This document shows, piece by piece, positions 1 through 6,117 of a stretch of DNA of 11,336 nucleotides. A model generated the notes under the pieces. The model had not been told where the DNA came from, searched no databases, and saw nothing but the letters and a program-made list of their open reading frames with translations. This DNA is from Ruminococcus sp. GTDB lineage: Bacteria; Bacillota; Clostridia; Oscillospirales; Ruminococcaceae. The stretch is from positions 1 through 11,336 of the forward strand of contig DYCW01000035.1 of NCBI GenBank assembly GCA_019417865.1, given 5' to 3'. Numbering within the stretch: position 1 is the stretch's first letter; each line of letters opens with the position of its first letter. Both the position numbers and the translations under genes were made by a program.

Positions 1-438
1 GATTTTGTAAATTTGTTGATGGAACTGCGGCGGATTATTACGGTTGTGTGCAGTGTCATTATTGTTGCACTCATCATTATCTCCGTTGTCATTATTGCAA
101 ATACCACAAAAGCAAGTGTGTTTGCAAGACGTTCTGAGATTCAGATTATGAAATATGTCGGTGCGACCAATGCATTCATTCGGATTCCTTTTTTCGTAGA
201 GGGCATGGTGACAGGATTTTTTGCCGGCTGTGTGGCATTTTTGATCACATGGGTCAGCTATGATTCTCTTGCCAATCTTTTGACGCAGCAGACGGATATT
301 GTTTCTGTCATCGGCAGAAGCAGTATTATGTCGTTCGGACAAGTTGCCGGAGTCGTTGTGGTTGCCGATATCGGCATTGGTGTACTGTTTGGTGCACTGG
401 GCAGCGTCTTGTCTATGAGAAAACATCTGAATGTCTAA
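1..438 (+). CDS. ftsX: Cell division ABC transporter permease FtsX, C-terminal part (5' end outside window)
   Basis: This is the C-terminal 145 residues of FtsX, the membrane subunit of FtsEX. The complex uses cytoplasmic ATP hydrolysis to switch on cell-wall hydrolases outside the membrane. The frame is open from the first base (D-F-V-N-L-L-M-E-L), so the gene starts upstream; the TTG at 13 is an internal codon. Three hydrophobic stretches are visible, at about residues 12-35, 66-90 and 112-135. The segment between the first two carries the FtsX hallmark FARRSEIQIMKYVGAT, followed by FIRIPFFVEG, which marks the C-terminal FtsX/MacB-like permease domain. ftsE should lie just upstream. The next gene encodes a coiled-coil peptidoglycan hydrolase with its start 16 bases after this stop, which fits the known pairing of FtsEX with such partners (CwlO, PcsB, EnvC). 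The family call is firm; the essential extracellular loop is not in the window. Confidence 0.93.
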   Translation, partial: DFVNLLMELRRIITVVCSVIIVALIIISVVIIANTTKASVFARRSEIQIMKYVGATNAFIRIPFFVEGMVTGFFAGCVAFLITWVSYDSLANLLTQQTDIVSVIGRSSIMSFGQVAGVVVVADIGIGVLFGALGSVLSMRKHLNV

Positions 439-449
439 AAGGAGGAAAC
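439..449 (+). promoter_or_regulatory. Ribosome binding site that decides the start of the M23 hydrolase gene
   Basis: AAGGAGG lies at 439-445, directly after the ftsX stop, nine bases before the ATG at 455. A longer reading from the ATG at 431 would place this Shine-Dalgarno inside the gene and add a charged SKRRKQY stretch. The ATG at 455, or the adjacent ATG at 458, is therefore the more likely start. Confidence 0.8.
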
Positions 450-454
450 AGTAT

Positions 455-2104
455 ATGATGCGTTTAAAATGGATGAAGCGATTCCTATCTGTTGTACTTT
501 GCGGTGCAATTTTGACAGCTGGTGTTTATAGCGGTGTCAGTGTGACATCGATTCCGGTTTCGGCGATGACATTGGCAGAATTGCAGAGCGAAAAACAAGC
601 AAATGCAGATAAGATTGCACAAAAGCAAAAGGAATTGGAAAGCCTGGGCAGCGATAAGCAGGAACAGGCTGACTTCCAGAAAGCACTGGAAGAGAAAATT
701 GCTTTGCAGCAGTCCAATTTGCAGATTGTCGATGAGGAATTGACTCGTCTGGAAGACGCAATTACCGACAAAGAACAGGAAATTTGCGATTTAAAGAATG
801 AGATTGCAGCACTGGATGTAGAAATTGCAGACGGTCTGGAAGCATTTAAGCAGCGGCTGCGTGCAATGTATGTACAGGGCAATGACAGCCTTGCATCGGC
901 ACTGGTTGGTTCCACAGACTTCTATGATTTGCTTTCCAAGTATGATCTTATGTCCAGAATTGCCAAGCATGATAATGAGTTGGTTTCTGATTTGAAGAAT
1001 AAGCTGGAAACCTGCGAAGAAAAACAGCAGGCTTTAGAAGATGAGAAGAATGCCCTGGCAGAACAGAAGTCTTCTGAAAAGCAGAAAAAAGAAGAATTTG
1101 CAACCGCATTGCGGCAGTTGCAGGATGATTATGCAATGTCTACTGACGAAGCAGTTCGACTGGCATCGGAAGAAGCTTCCTTACATGCAGATATTAAATC
1201 ATTGGAAGCAGACAATGCAGCAAAAGATGCGGAATCAGAACAGATTCAGGTTGCAATCCGCAAAGCACAGGAGGCTGTCCGTGTAACCGCAACGACAACT
1301 ACTACAACTACCATGACGACTACAACGACAACCACAACTACTACGGTTGCAGATGCTGCCGATGTGGATGATGATGTGGAGATTACCACAACCTCTACAA
1401 CGACAACTGCTACAGAATGGGCAGAGGAAGAGGAAGATGTGTGGGAGGAAACGACGGTTGCTACCACTGTCACAGAGCCAGAAGCAGAAGTAACGACTGC
1501 ACCGTATGAAGAGGAGACAACAGAAGCTGTCACCACTACAACCACTACGACAGAAATCGTAGAGACGGAGCCGGAGACAGAAGCAACGACAACCACGACT
1601 ACCACAGTTGCAACCACTGCACCAACGACAGCTGCACCGACCACTACGACCACGGTGGCAACGACTGCAGCACCGTATAATGAGTCGCAGTTTGCATGGC
1701 CGGTGCCGGGCTTCTACTATATCTCCAGCGGTTATGGTGAACGTTGGGGCAGCAACCACGGCGGAATTGATATCGCTGGTGGCGGTATTAGTGGGGCACC
1801 AGTCGTAGCGTCCAGAAGTGGTACGGTTATCTATGTCAGCAATGGTTGCAGCCATAACTATGGAAAGGATTCCAGTTGTGGATGCGGTGGTGGTTATGGT
1901 AATTACTGCATCATTGAGCATGACGGTACATACTCCACTGTATATGGGCATATGGCATCTGTGAATGTGTCTTATGGACAGCAGGTCAGCCAAGGTGATG
2001 TGATCGGTTACGTTGGTTCAACTGGTTGGTCTACAGGTTACCATTTGCACTTTGAAATTCGTGTAAACGGCAGCCGTGTGGATCCGAGCGGTTATCTGTA
2101 CTAA
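455..2104 (+). CDS. Secreted coiled-coil murein hydrolase with Thr-rich linker and C-terminal M23 (LytM) peptidase domain, EnvC/CwlO-like
   Basis: From the ATG at 455 the product has 549 residues. Residues 1-37 form a signal peptide (basic start, hydrophobic core, likely cut after VSA). Residues 40-275 are heptad-rich and highly charged, with a central ALVGSTDFYDLLSKYDLMSRIA segment like the coiled-coil domain of PcsB/CwlO-type proteins that dock on FtsX. Residues 276-407 are a low-complexity linker of Thr runs mixed with Glu, Val and Ala. Residues 410-549 are an M23 peptidase domain with all expected residues: H435 and D439 (HGGID), H499 (YGHM), and H530 and H532 (HLH). A complete Zn site suggests a real endopeptidase that cuts peptidoglycan cross-links, unlike E. 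coli EnvC, which only activates amidases. A Cys-rich loop (C465, C475, C477, C485) sits inside the M23 domain. It directly follows ftsX, so FtsEX control is likely. Cleavage specificity cannot be read from sequence. Confidence 0.9.
   Translation: MMRLKWMKRFLSVVLCGAILTAGVYSGVSVTSIPVSAMTLAELQSEKQANADKIAQKQKELESLGSDKQEQADFQKALEEKIALQQSNLQIVDEELTRLEDAITDKEQEICDLKNEIAALDVEIADGLEAFKQRLRAMYVQGNDSLASALVGSTDFYDLLSKYDLMSRIAKHDNELVSDLKNKLETCEEKQQALEDEKNALAEQKSSEKQKKEEFATALRQLQDDYAMSTDEAVRLASEEASLHADIKSLEADNAAKDAESEQIQVAIRKAQEAVRVTATTTTTTTMTTTTTTTTTTVADAADVDDDVEITTTSTTTTATEWAEEEEDVWEETTVATTVTEPEAEVTTAPYEEETTEAVTTTTTTTEIVETEPETEATTTTTTTVATTAPTTAAPTTTTTVATTAAPYNESQFAWPVPGFYYISSGYGERWGSNHGGIDIAGGGISGAPVVASRSGTVIYVSNGCSHNYGKDSSCGCGGGYGNYCIIEHDGTYSTVYGHMASVNVSYGQQVSQGDVIGYVGSTGWSTGYHLHFEIRVNGSRVDPSGYLY
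1279..1675 (+). repeat. Low-complexity ACN-rich tract encoding the Thr-rich linker
   Basis: The DNA is dominated by ACA, ACG, ACT and ACC codons in runs of up to about eleven threonines, broken by acidic patches (such as DDDVE and EEEEDVWEE) and Ala/Pro patches. Codon choice within the Thr runs is mixed, so it is not a simple tandem DNA repeat. That favours selection for a Thr-rich peptide, possibly an extended or glycosylated spacer across the cell wall. Length variation between strains would be expected. On the opposite strand this tract gives artefactual Val-rich and Cys-rich reading frames. Confidence 0.85.
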
Positions 2105-2154
2105 TTAGAAGATGACATAAAACGGTTATTTTGGAATAGAATATGATATCAGGG

Positions 2155-2196
2155 CAGAGCAGGGGGACTGAAACCAGTCGTTCTGCTCTGTTTTTT
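2155..2196 (+). terminator. Intrinsic terminator or attenuator between the M23 and S41 genes
   Basis: The arms CAGAGCAG (2155-2162) and CTGCTCTG (2183-2190) pair perfectly. An inner stem GACTG (2166-2170) / CAGTC (2175-2179) closes on an AAAC loop. Six T residues follow at 2191-2196. The T-run ends only 19 bases before the ATG of the S41 gene and touches its Shine-Dalgarno (AGAAAGGA, 2197-2204), so no separate promoter fits downstream. The S41 gene must rely on read-through, or on a start site just upstream of the hairpin. Confidence 0.85.
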
Positions 2197-2215
2197 AGAA
2201 AGGAATGAGATTGCA

Positions 2216-3400
2216 ATGCAGTGGAACATCTTTTGGAAACGACTGCTGATCGGCGTACTGCTTGCGTTTGCAGTGTTTATGAGTCTATTGGCATATCGTT
2301 TGGGAGCGGCATTAAAGGCGACACAGACTGCCTTGGGGGACTGCGAACGGTTGGAAGATCTGCAGCAAGTTGTGGAGTCGGATTATTATGAAAAAGTGGA
2401 TACGGAGACGCTGATGGATGGTGCCTTGAAAGGCTATGTGAGTGCATTGGAAGACCCGTATTCCGGTTACTTGACGCCAGGAGAATATCAGCAGTGGCAG
2501 AGCAATGAGGCAGGTGTTTCCGTCGGCATTGGTGTTACGGTTACGTTGACAGAGGATGGCAGCGGTTTGCAAATTGTTTCTGTGGAAGATCCATCACCGG
2601 CAAAGCTGGCGGGTTTGCAAGTAGATGATGTCATTACTGGTGTAGATGGTGAGACCGTTGCCGATCTTGGCTACCAGGAGGCAGTGAATCGTGTGCGTGG
2701 CGAGGTAGATACCAGTGTAGAATTAACTGTGCAGCGTGGTGAAACGGAATGGAAGAAGACCGTGCAGCGAAAGGAAATAGAGGTTGTTTCCGCCTATGGC
2801 GTGATGCTGGAAAACCAGATTGGCTATATTCGGATTGCATCGTTTAAGGAAAATACGGTGGAGCAGTTTCAGACAGCCTTGCAAAACTTGTTGAAAAACG
2901 GTGCGAAAGCACTGGTATTTGATGTGCGAGAGGATGGCGGCGGACTGGTTGCTGCACTGGAAAAAATTGTAGATCCATTATTACCGGAGGGCGATATTGC
3001 AACAGCGACGTATAACAACGGGGAAACAAAGCTCTTGGTGCATTCAGATGCAAATGAATTGCAGCTGCCCATGATGGTACTGGTGAATGGAAATACAGCA
3101 AGTGCCGCAGAACTGTTTACTGCTTCTTTAAAGGATTTCGGCAAAGCTGAAGTCATTGGAGAGCAGACATTTGGCAAGGGGATTATGCAGAATACCGTAG
3201 AAATGAAGGACGGCGGTGCGGTCACACTGACGGTTGCTACCTATCAGACCACACGAGGAGAATGCTATCATGGTGTTGGCATTACGCCGGATGTGGTCAT
3301 CAAAGAAGACTACGAAACCATTGATTTTGACCATCCCAATCCAGATAATGATGCACAGCTGAAACAGGCAATGGAACTGCTGGAAAAGAAAATGCATTGA
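2216..3400 (+). CDS. S41 family carboxyl-terminal processing protease with PDZ domain
   Basis: This 394-residue protein begins with an uncleaved membrane anchor (about residues 8-28), so the protease domain should face outside the membrane. A PDZ domain spans about residues 98-180 (VSVGIGVTV, then SPAKLAGLQVDDVI). The S41 domain follows. S296 (in NTASAAELF) is the expected nucleophile and K321 (in TFGKGIMQ) the general base, with Q325 four residues on. The 25-residue Ser-Lys spacing and the Lys-Gln spacing match E. coli Prc. Such proteases trim or degrade extracytoplasmic proteins from the C-terminus. In Bacillus subtilis a CtpB-type protease gene lies next to ftsEX, so the neighbourhood is conserved. 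A role in processing the upstream hydrolase or another wall protein is possible but inferred. The ATG at 2216 has AGAAAGGA eleven bases upstream. Confidence 0.92.
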   Translation: MQWNIFWKRLLIGVLLAFAVFMSLLAYRLGAALKATQTALGDCERLEDLQQVVESDYYEKVDTETLMDGALKGYVSALEDPYSGYLTPGEYQQWQSNEAGVSVGIGVTVTLTEDGSGLQIVSVEDPSPAKLAGLQVDDVITGVDGETVADLGYQEAVNRVRGEVDTSVELTVQRGETEWKKTVQRKEIEVVSAYGVMLENQIGYIRIASFKENTVEQFQTALQNLLKNGAKALVFDVREDGGGLVAALEKIVDPLLPEGDIATATYNNGETKLLVHSDANELQLPMMVLVNGNTASAAELFTASLKDFGKAEVIGEQTFGKGIMQNTVEMKDGGAVTLTVATYQTTRGECYHGVGITPDVVIKEDYETIDFDHPNPDNDAQLKQAMELLEKKMH

Positions 3401-3482
3401 GGTGCGTATAGGCTGTAAAGTATGCTTGCTTTTTACATGCAAAAACGTTTGCAATTTGCACACAAAAATGCTTGCAAAATAT
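3401..3482. other. AT-rich intergenic stretch with repeated TGCAAA/ATGCTTGC words
   Basis: Between the S41 stop and the terminator stem there is an exact direct repeat ATGCTTGC (3422-3429 and 3468-3475). An inverted repeat TGCAAA-AACG-TTTGCA lies between them (3438-3453), followed by a further TTTGCA word. No open frame of note is present. It could be a protein-binding site or the decayed 3' UTR of the S41 gene. No function is assigned. Confidence 0.4.
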
Positions 3483-3520
3483 GAGGCAATCTGTATGATA
3501 TTGCAGATTGCCTCTTTTTT
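3483..3520 (+). terminator. Rho-independent terminator after the S41 protease gene
   Basis: A perfect 11-bp stem, GAGGCAATCTG (3483-3493) with CAGATTGCCTC (3504-3514), closes on a ten-base loop and is followed by six T residues (3515-3520). It ends the cell-wall transcript and insulates it from the promoter starting at 3551. Confidence 0.93.
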
Positions 3521-3550
3521 GAACAAATTGTAAATCATAGAGAAACCCCA

Positions 3551-3579
3551 TTGACAAAACTGTATCTACCGTGTATACT
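3551..3579 (+). promoter_or_regulatory. Sigma-A promoter of the GntR/ABC/CPBP operon
   Basis: A perfect -35 box TTGACA (3551-3556) is separated by 17 bases from a -10 box TATACT (3574-3579). Transcription would start near 3586. The -10 box lies inside the inverted-repeat operator, so repressor binding would block polymerase directly. A near-consensus promoter with an overlapping operator points to tight repression with strong output when relieved. Confidence 0.92.
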
Positions 3580-3597
3580 GTATATACACGGTAGATA
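3563..3597. promoter_or_regulatory. Inverted-repeat operator, probable binding site of the YtrA-type GntR repressor
   Basis: TATCTACCGTGTATA (3563-3577) and TATACACGGTAGATA (3583-3597) are perfect 15-bp inverted arms around a CTGTA spacer. The site covers the -10 box and predicted start point and ends where the Shine-Dalgarno AAGGAGGG (3597-3604) begins. The inner GTGTA...TACAC words resemble the short inverted motifs bound by YtrA-subfamily regulators. Since the regulator is the first gene of the same operon, autorepression is the natural reading. Binding itself is inferred. Confidence 0.85.
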
Positions 3598-3610
3598 AGG
3601 AGGGATGAAC

Positions 3611-4009
3611 ATGCAGCTGATGATTCGCAATAATATCGCTACACCGATTTACCAGCAAATTTATCAGCAGATCAAAGAACAAATTATCAATGATACATTG
3701 ACAGAAGATACCATGTTGCCGTCTATCCGCAGTCTGGCGAAGGAATTACGCATCAGCATTATTACTACAAAACGAGCATATGAGGAACTGGAACGGGATG
3801 GCTTTGTCTATACCATTGCTGGAAAAGGCGTATTTGTTGCAAGAAAAAATACGGAAGTTCTGCGGGAAGAATGGCTGCGGCAAATTGAGGAGCACGTGGA
3901 AGCCATTGCAACGCTGGCGAAAGGCTGCGGTCTTTCCAAGGCAGATTTACAGGAAATGCTGGATATGATTTTTGAGGAGGAACCATCATGCAATACGCAA
4001 TCGAACTGA
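3611..4009 (+). CDS. GntR family transcriptional regulator, YtrA subfamily
   Basis: The product has 132 residues. An N-terminal winged helix-turn-helix covers about residues 10-77: PIYQQIYQQIKEQI, then LPSIRSLAKELRIS, then TTKRAYEELERDGFVYT and a GKGVFVA wing. A short helical C-terminal tail replaces the large ligand-binding domain of FadR- or HutC-type proteins. This compact form is typical of the YtrA subfamily, which usually controls adjacent ABC transporter genes. An earlier in-frame ATG at 3605 directly abuts the Shine-Dalgarno (3597-3604) with no spacing. The ATG at 3611 is seven bases after the GGAGG core and is preferred. The gene overlaps the ABC ATPase gene by 22 bases. It probably represses its own operon through the 3563-3597 operator; the inducing signal is unknown. 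Confidence 0.92.
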   Translation: MQLMIRNNIATPIYQQIYQQIKEQIINDTLTEDTMLPSIRSLAKELRISIITTKRAYEELERDGFVYTIAGKGVFVARKNTEVLREEWLRQIEEHVEAIATLAKGCGLSKADLQEMLDMIFEEEPSCNTQSN

Positions 4010-4845
4010 CAGACTTGTGCAAACAATATCCGAAGTTTCAACTGGAACATGTGAGTTTTACCCTGCCAATGGGCTATGTCATGGGATTTATCGGAGAAAA
4101 CGGTGCAGGAAAAACAACCGTAATGAAATCCATGCTGCATTTGGTACATCCGGACAGTGGTCAGATTTTGCTGCTGGGGCAGGATGCCAGCAAGGAAAAT
4201 GCAGACTTGAAACAAAAAATCGGTGTGGTATTGGATACTGCTAATTTTCCACAGAGTTTCCACACCAGCGATGTCAATCAGATGTTGAAACGAATTTATA
4301 CCAACTGGGATACTGATTTATACTGGAAATATATAGAACGATTTCAACTGCCGGAGAAGAAAAAATTTAAGGAATTTTCTATGGGCATGAAGAAAAAACT
4401 GGCTGTTGCCGCAGCTCTTTCTCATCACCCTACATTGCTGATTTTGGATGAAGTGACTGCCGGATTGGATCCGATGGTACGGGAAGAGATTCTGGACGTA
4501 TTCCGGGAGTTTGTCAGCGATGGGGAACACGCTGTACTGATTTCTTCCCATATTATTAGCGATTTGGAAAAAATCTGTGACTATGTGACGTTCTTACATC
4601 AGGGGAAGTTGTTATTCAGCATGGAACGGGATACTTTGCTGGATACTTACTGTATGGTACAATGCAGTGCAGAAGCAGCAAAGAGCTTGCCAAAGGAAGC
4701 GATTTGCGGCAAACGGGATACACCATATCATATAGAACTACTCTGTAAACGAGAGCTGTTGCCGCCTTCCATACAGGCAGAACCGGTTGGCATTGAGGAC
4801 ATCATGATCTTTCTGACCAAATATGCAGGAGGAAGTGCAAAATGA
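3988..4845 (+). CDS. ABC transporter ATP-binding protein (YtrB/BcrA-like)
   Basis: This 285-residue protein is the cytoplasmic ATPase of an ABC-2 type transporter. It has Walker A GENGAGKTT (36-44), Walker B LLILDE with D154 and E155, a D-loop AGLDP, and the H-loop ISSH (H188). The signature is the divergent FSMGMKKKL (130-138) instead of LSGGQ, and the usual Q-loop glutamine is replaced in the segment IGVVLDTANF (78-87). Both deviations are seen in YtrB-like ATPases linked to GntR regulators. After about residue 215 comes a C-terminal extension of the kind found in peptide and antibiotic exporters. The start at 3988 has GAGGAGG seven bases upstream, inside the end of the regulator gene. Its stop overlaps the first permease start as ATGA (4842-4845), so translation is probably coupled. 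The substrate is not known. Confidence 0.92.
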   Translation: MQYAIELTDLCKQYPKFQLEHVSFTLPMGYVMGFIGENGAGKTTVMKSMLHLVHPDSGQILLLGQDASKENADLKQKIGVVLDTANFPQSFHTSDVNQMLKRIYTNWDTDLYWKYIERFQLPEKKKFKEFSMGMKKKLAVAAALSHHPTLLILDEVTAGLDPMVREEILDVFREFVSDGEHAVLISSHIISDLEKICDYVTFLHQGKLLFSMERDTLLDTYCMVQCSAEAAKSLPKEAICGKRDTPYHIELLCKRELLPPSIQAEPVGIEDIMIFLTKYAGGSAK

Positions 4846-5486
4846 GTACACTGCTCTGGTATCGCTTTCGGGTTCTCTGGAAACAGTTCAAAGCATTGGT
4901 TTGGGTGCTGCTGATTACAGCGGCAGTCGTGTTGGCGGTAGGAATCGTTTGCACGGCTACAAACGACATAACTATCGATCACTTTTATTTTGGCTTTGCC
5001 GTTGGGTTCCTTTCCATCTATTCCGCTATGATTCCTATTTTTATGCTGCAAACAGAAGAACAGGAAAAGAATGCTGACCTGTTACTGATACTTCCCGTTA
5101 CACGGAAACAAACTGTACTGGTCAACTATATTGTCACATGGATTTGTGCAGTTGTGGCTGGTGCTTATACCTTACTGTTATCAGCCGTTCTGCAAAATGG
5201 AATGGAAATGGTGCTGTTTTCTGTTGGCATTATTTTGTTGATCAATACGATTTATATACCGCTTTCTATTTGGTTGGGGGCACAACGTTCTGCCATTATT
5301 TTTTTTATCCTCAGTGCATTGATTGGCATTGGTGGTTCAGAATTGGGAGGACAATTGGGAAAAAGTTTGCAGATATCGTCTGTTTCGGGCTGCGTTCTTA
5401 TTGCCATTGCAGCCACAGTTCTTGTGATTCTGCATATCGTTTCGATCAGTATCAGTATCTTACAATATCAGAAAAAAGATTTTTAA
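4842..5486 (+). CDS. ABC-2 type permease, first half-size membrane subunit
   Basis: This 214-residue, very hydrophobic protein has about six membrane segments, near residues 17-37, 48-69, 92-116, 123-145, 150-168 and 183-208. Between the second and third lies a cytoplasmic stretch TEEQEKNADLLLILPVTRKQ (71-90). Its acidic patch followed by LPVTRKQ is characteristic of small ABC-2 permeases (ABC2_membrane_5 type), where this region contacts the ATPase. The start overlaps the ATPase stop by four bases, with AGGAGG upstream. It probably pairs with the next permease to form the channel driven by the upstream ATPase. The substrate is unknown. Confidence 0.85.
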   Translation: MSTLLWYRFRVLWKQFKALVWVLLITAAVVLAVGIVCTATNDITIDHFYFGFAVGFLSIYSAMIPIFMLQTEEQEKNADLLLILPVTRKQTVLVNYIVTWICAVVAGAYTLLLSAVLQNGMEMVLFSVGIILLINTIYIPLSIWLGAQRSAIIFFILSALIGIGGSELGGQLGKSLQISSVSGCVLIAIAATVLVILHIVSISISILQYQKKDF

Positions 5487-5499
5487 GGAGAAATGAGTT

Positions 5500-6108
5500 A
5501 TGTTTGGTCTAATCTGGAAAGATTTTAAGATGTTACGCATGCAATTTGTCATGCTGAGTGCTATTTTTGCTTTTTTTCTGATTGTTGCGATTCGCAGCGG
5601 AAATGATTCGTTCCCACTGAACTTTATGACGATGCTGCCTACTTTTTTTACATTGCTTCCCTGTTCTGCACTGGCACAGGAACAACAGGAAAACACACTG
5701 CCATGGCTATTTTCTCTGCCTTGCAGCCGGAAGCAAATGGTGTTAGAAAAATATATTCTGCTGGTGATCTCTTCTGTGCTGACATGTGGATGTTGCAATG
5801 CCGTTCTGTTGTGGCTGACGAAGGATGTCACATGTCTGGGGAATTGTCTGTTTTTCGTTTTGTGCGGGATGATCGTGCAGTGTATTCTGTTACCGTTATA
5901 TTATAAAATTGGTTATCAAAAGGGAAAAATTATTTTTATGATTCTTTGTGGTGTATTTGGCGGTGTGATTGGCTTTTTAAGTGGTGCTGAAATTGGCATA
6001 CCAAATGTGAATGGAATTGCTTTGGTTGGTATTTTTGCAGCTGTATTGCTGATACTGCCCATTTCGATTTTCTGTTCTACAAAATTCATGGAAAAAAAGG
6101 AGTATTAA
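5500..6108 (+). CDS. ABC-2 type permease, second half-size membrane subunit
   Basis: The 202-residue product has about six membrane segments, near residues 16-32, 42-59, 84-105, 114-135, 143-162 and 172-192. It shares the family pattern of the preceding permease: a WKDFK-like start and an acidic stretch after the second segment (AQEQQENTLPWLFSLPCSRKQ, residues 59-79). That corresponds to EEQEKNADLLLILPVTRKQ in the upstream protein. The two are probably ancient duplicates forming a heterodimer. A Cys-rich stretch (TCGCCN, 95-100) is unusual but has no known role. The start at 5500 has AAGGAG about nine bases upstream, and the gap from the preceding stop is 13 bases. Confidence 0.82.
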   Translation: MFGLIWKDFKMLRMQFVMLSAIFAFFLIVAIRSGNDSFPLNFMTMLPTFFTLLPCSALAQEQQENTLPWLFSLPCSRKQMVLEKYILLVISSVLTCGCCNAVLLWLTKDVTCLGNCLFFVLCGMIVQCILLPLYYKIGYQKGKIIFMILCGVFGGVIGFLSGAEIGIPNVNGIALVGIFAAVLLILPISIFCSTKFMEKKEY

Positions 6109-6117
6109 GGTGAAGTT

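Noticed and set aside
431..454. Longer start for the M23 hydrolase at 431
   Set aside because: It overlaps the ftsX stop and contains the Shine-Dalgarno. The ATG at 455 gives correct spacing and a clean signal peptide.
1279..1675. Possible CRISPR array or minisatellite
   Set aside because: There is no fixed repeat length or spacer pattern. The repetition follows Thr codons within one open frame.
1235..1993. Long minus-strand reading frames rich in Val or Cys, opposite the hydrolase gene
   Set aside because: They are the complement of the ACN-rich Thr linker and the M23 domain. Their composition is biased, no suitable ribosome binding site was noticed, and the + strand frame has clear motifs.
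3438..3453. LacI/CcpA-type operator in TGCAAAAACGTTTGCA
   Set aside because: The symmetry is not centred on the CG and only the outer six bases pair. It also sits downstream of a gene rather than in a promoter.
3128..3557. Minus-strand frames of 85-136 codons across the S41 gene end and gap
   Set aside because: They cross a terminator and lie antisense to a well-supported gene. No domain is recognisable.
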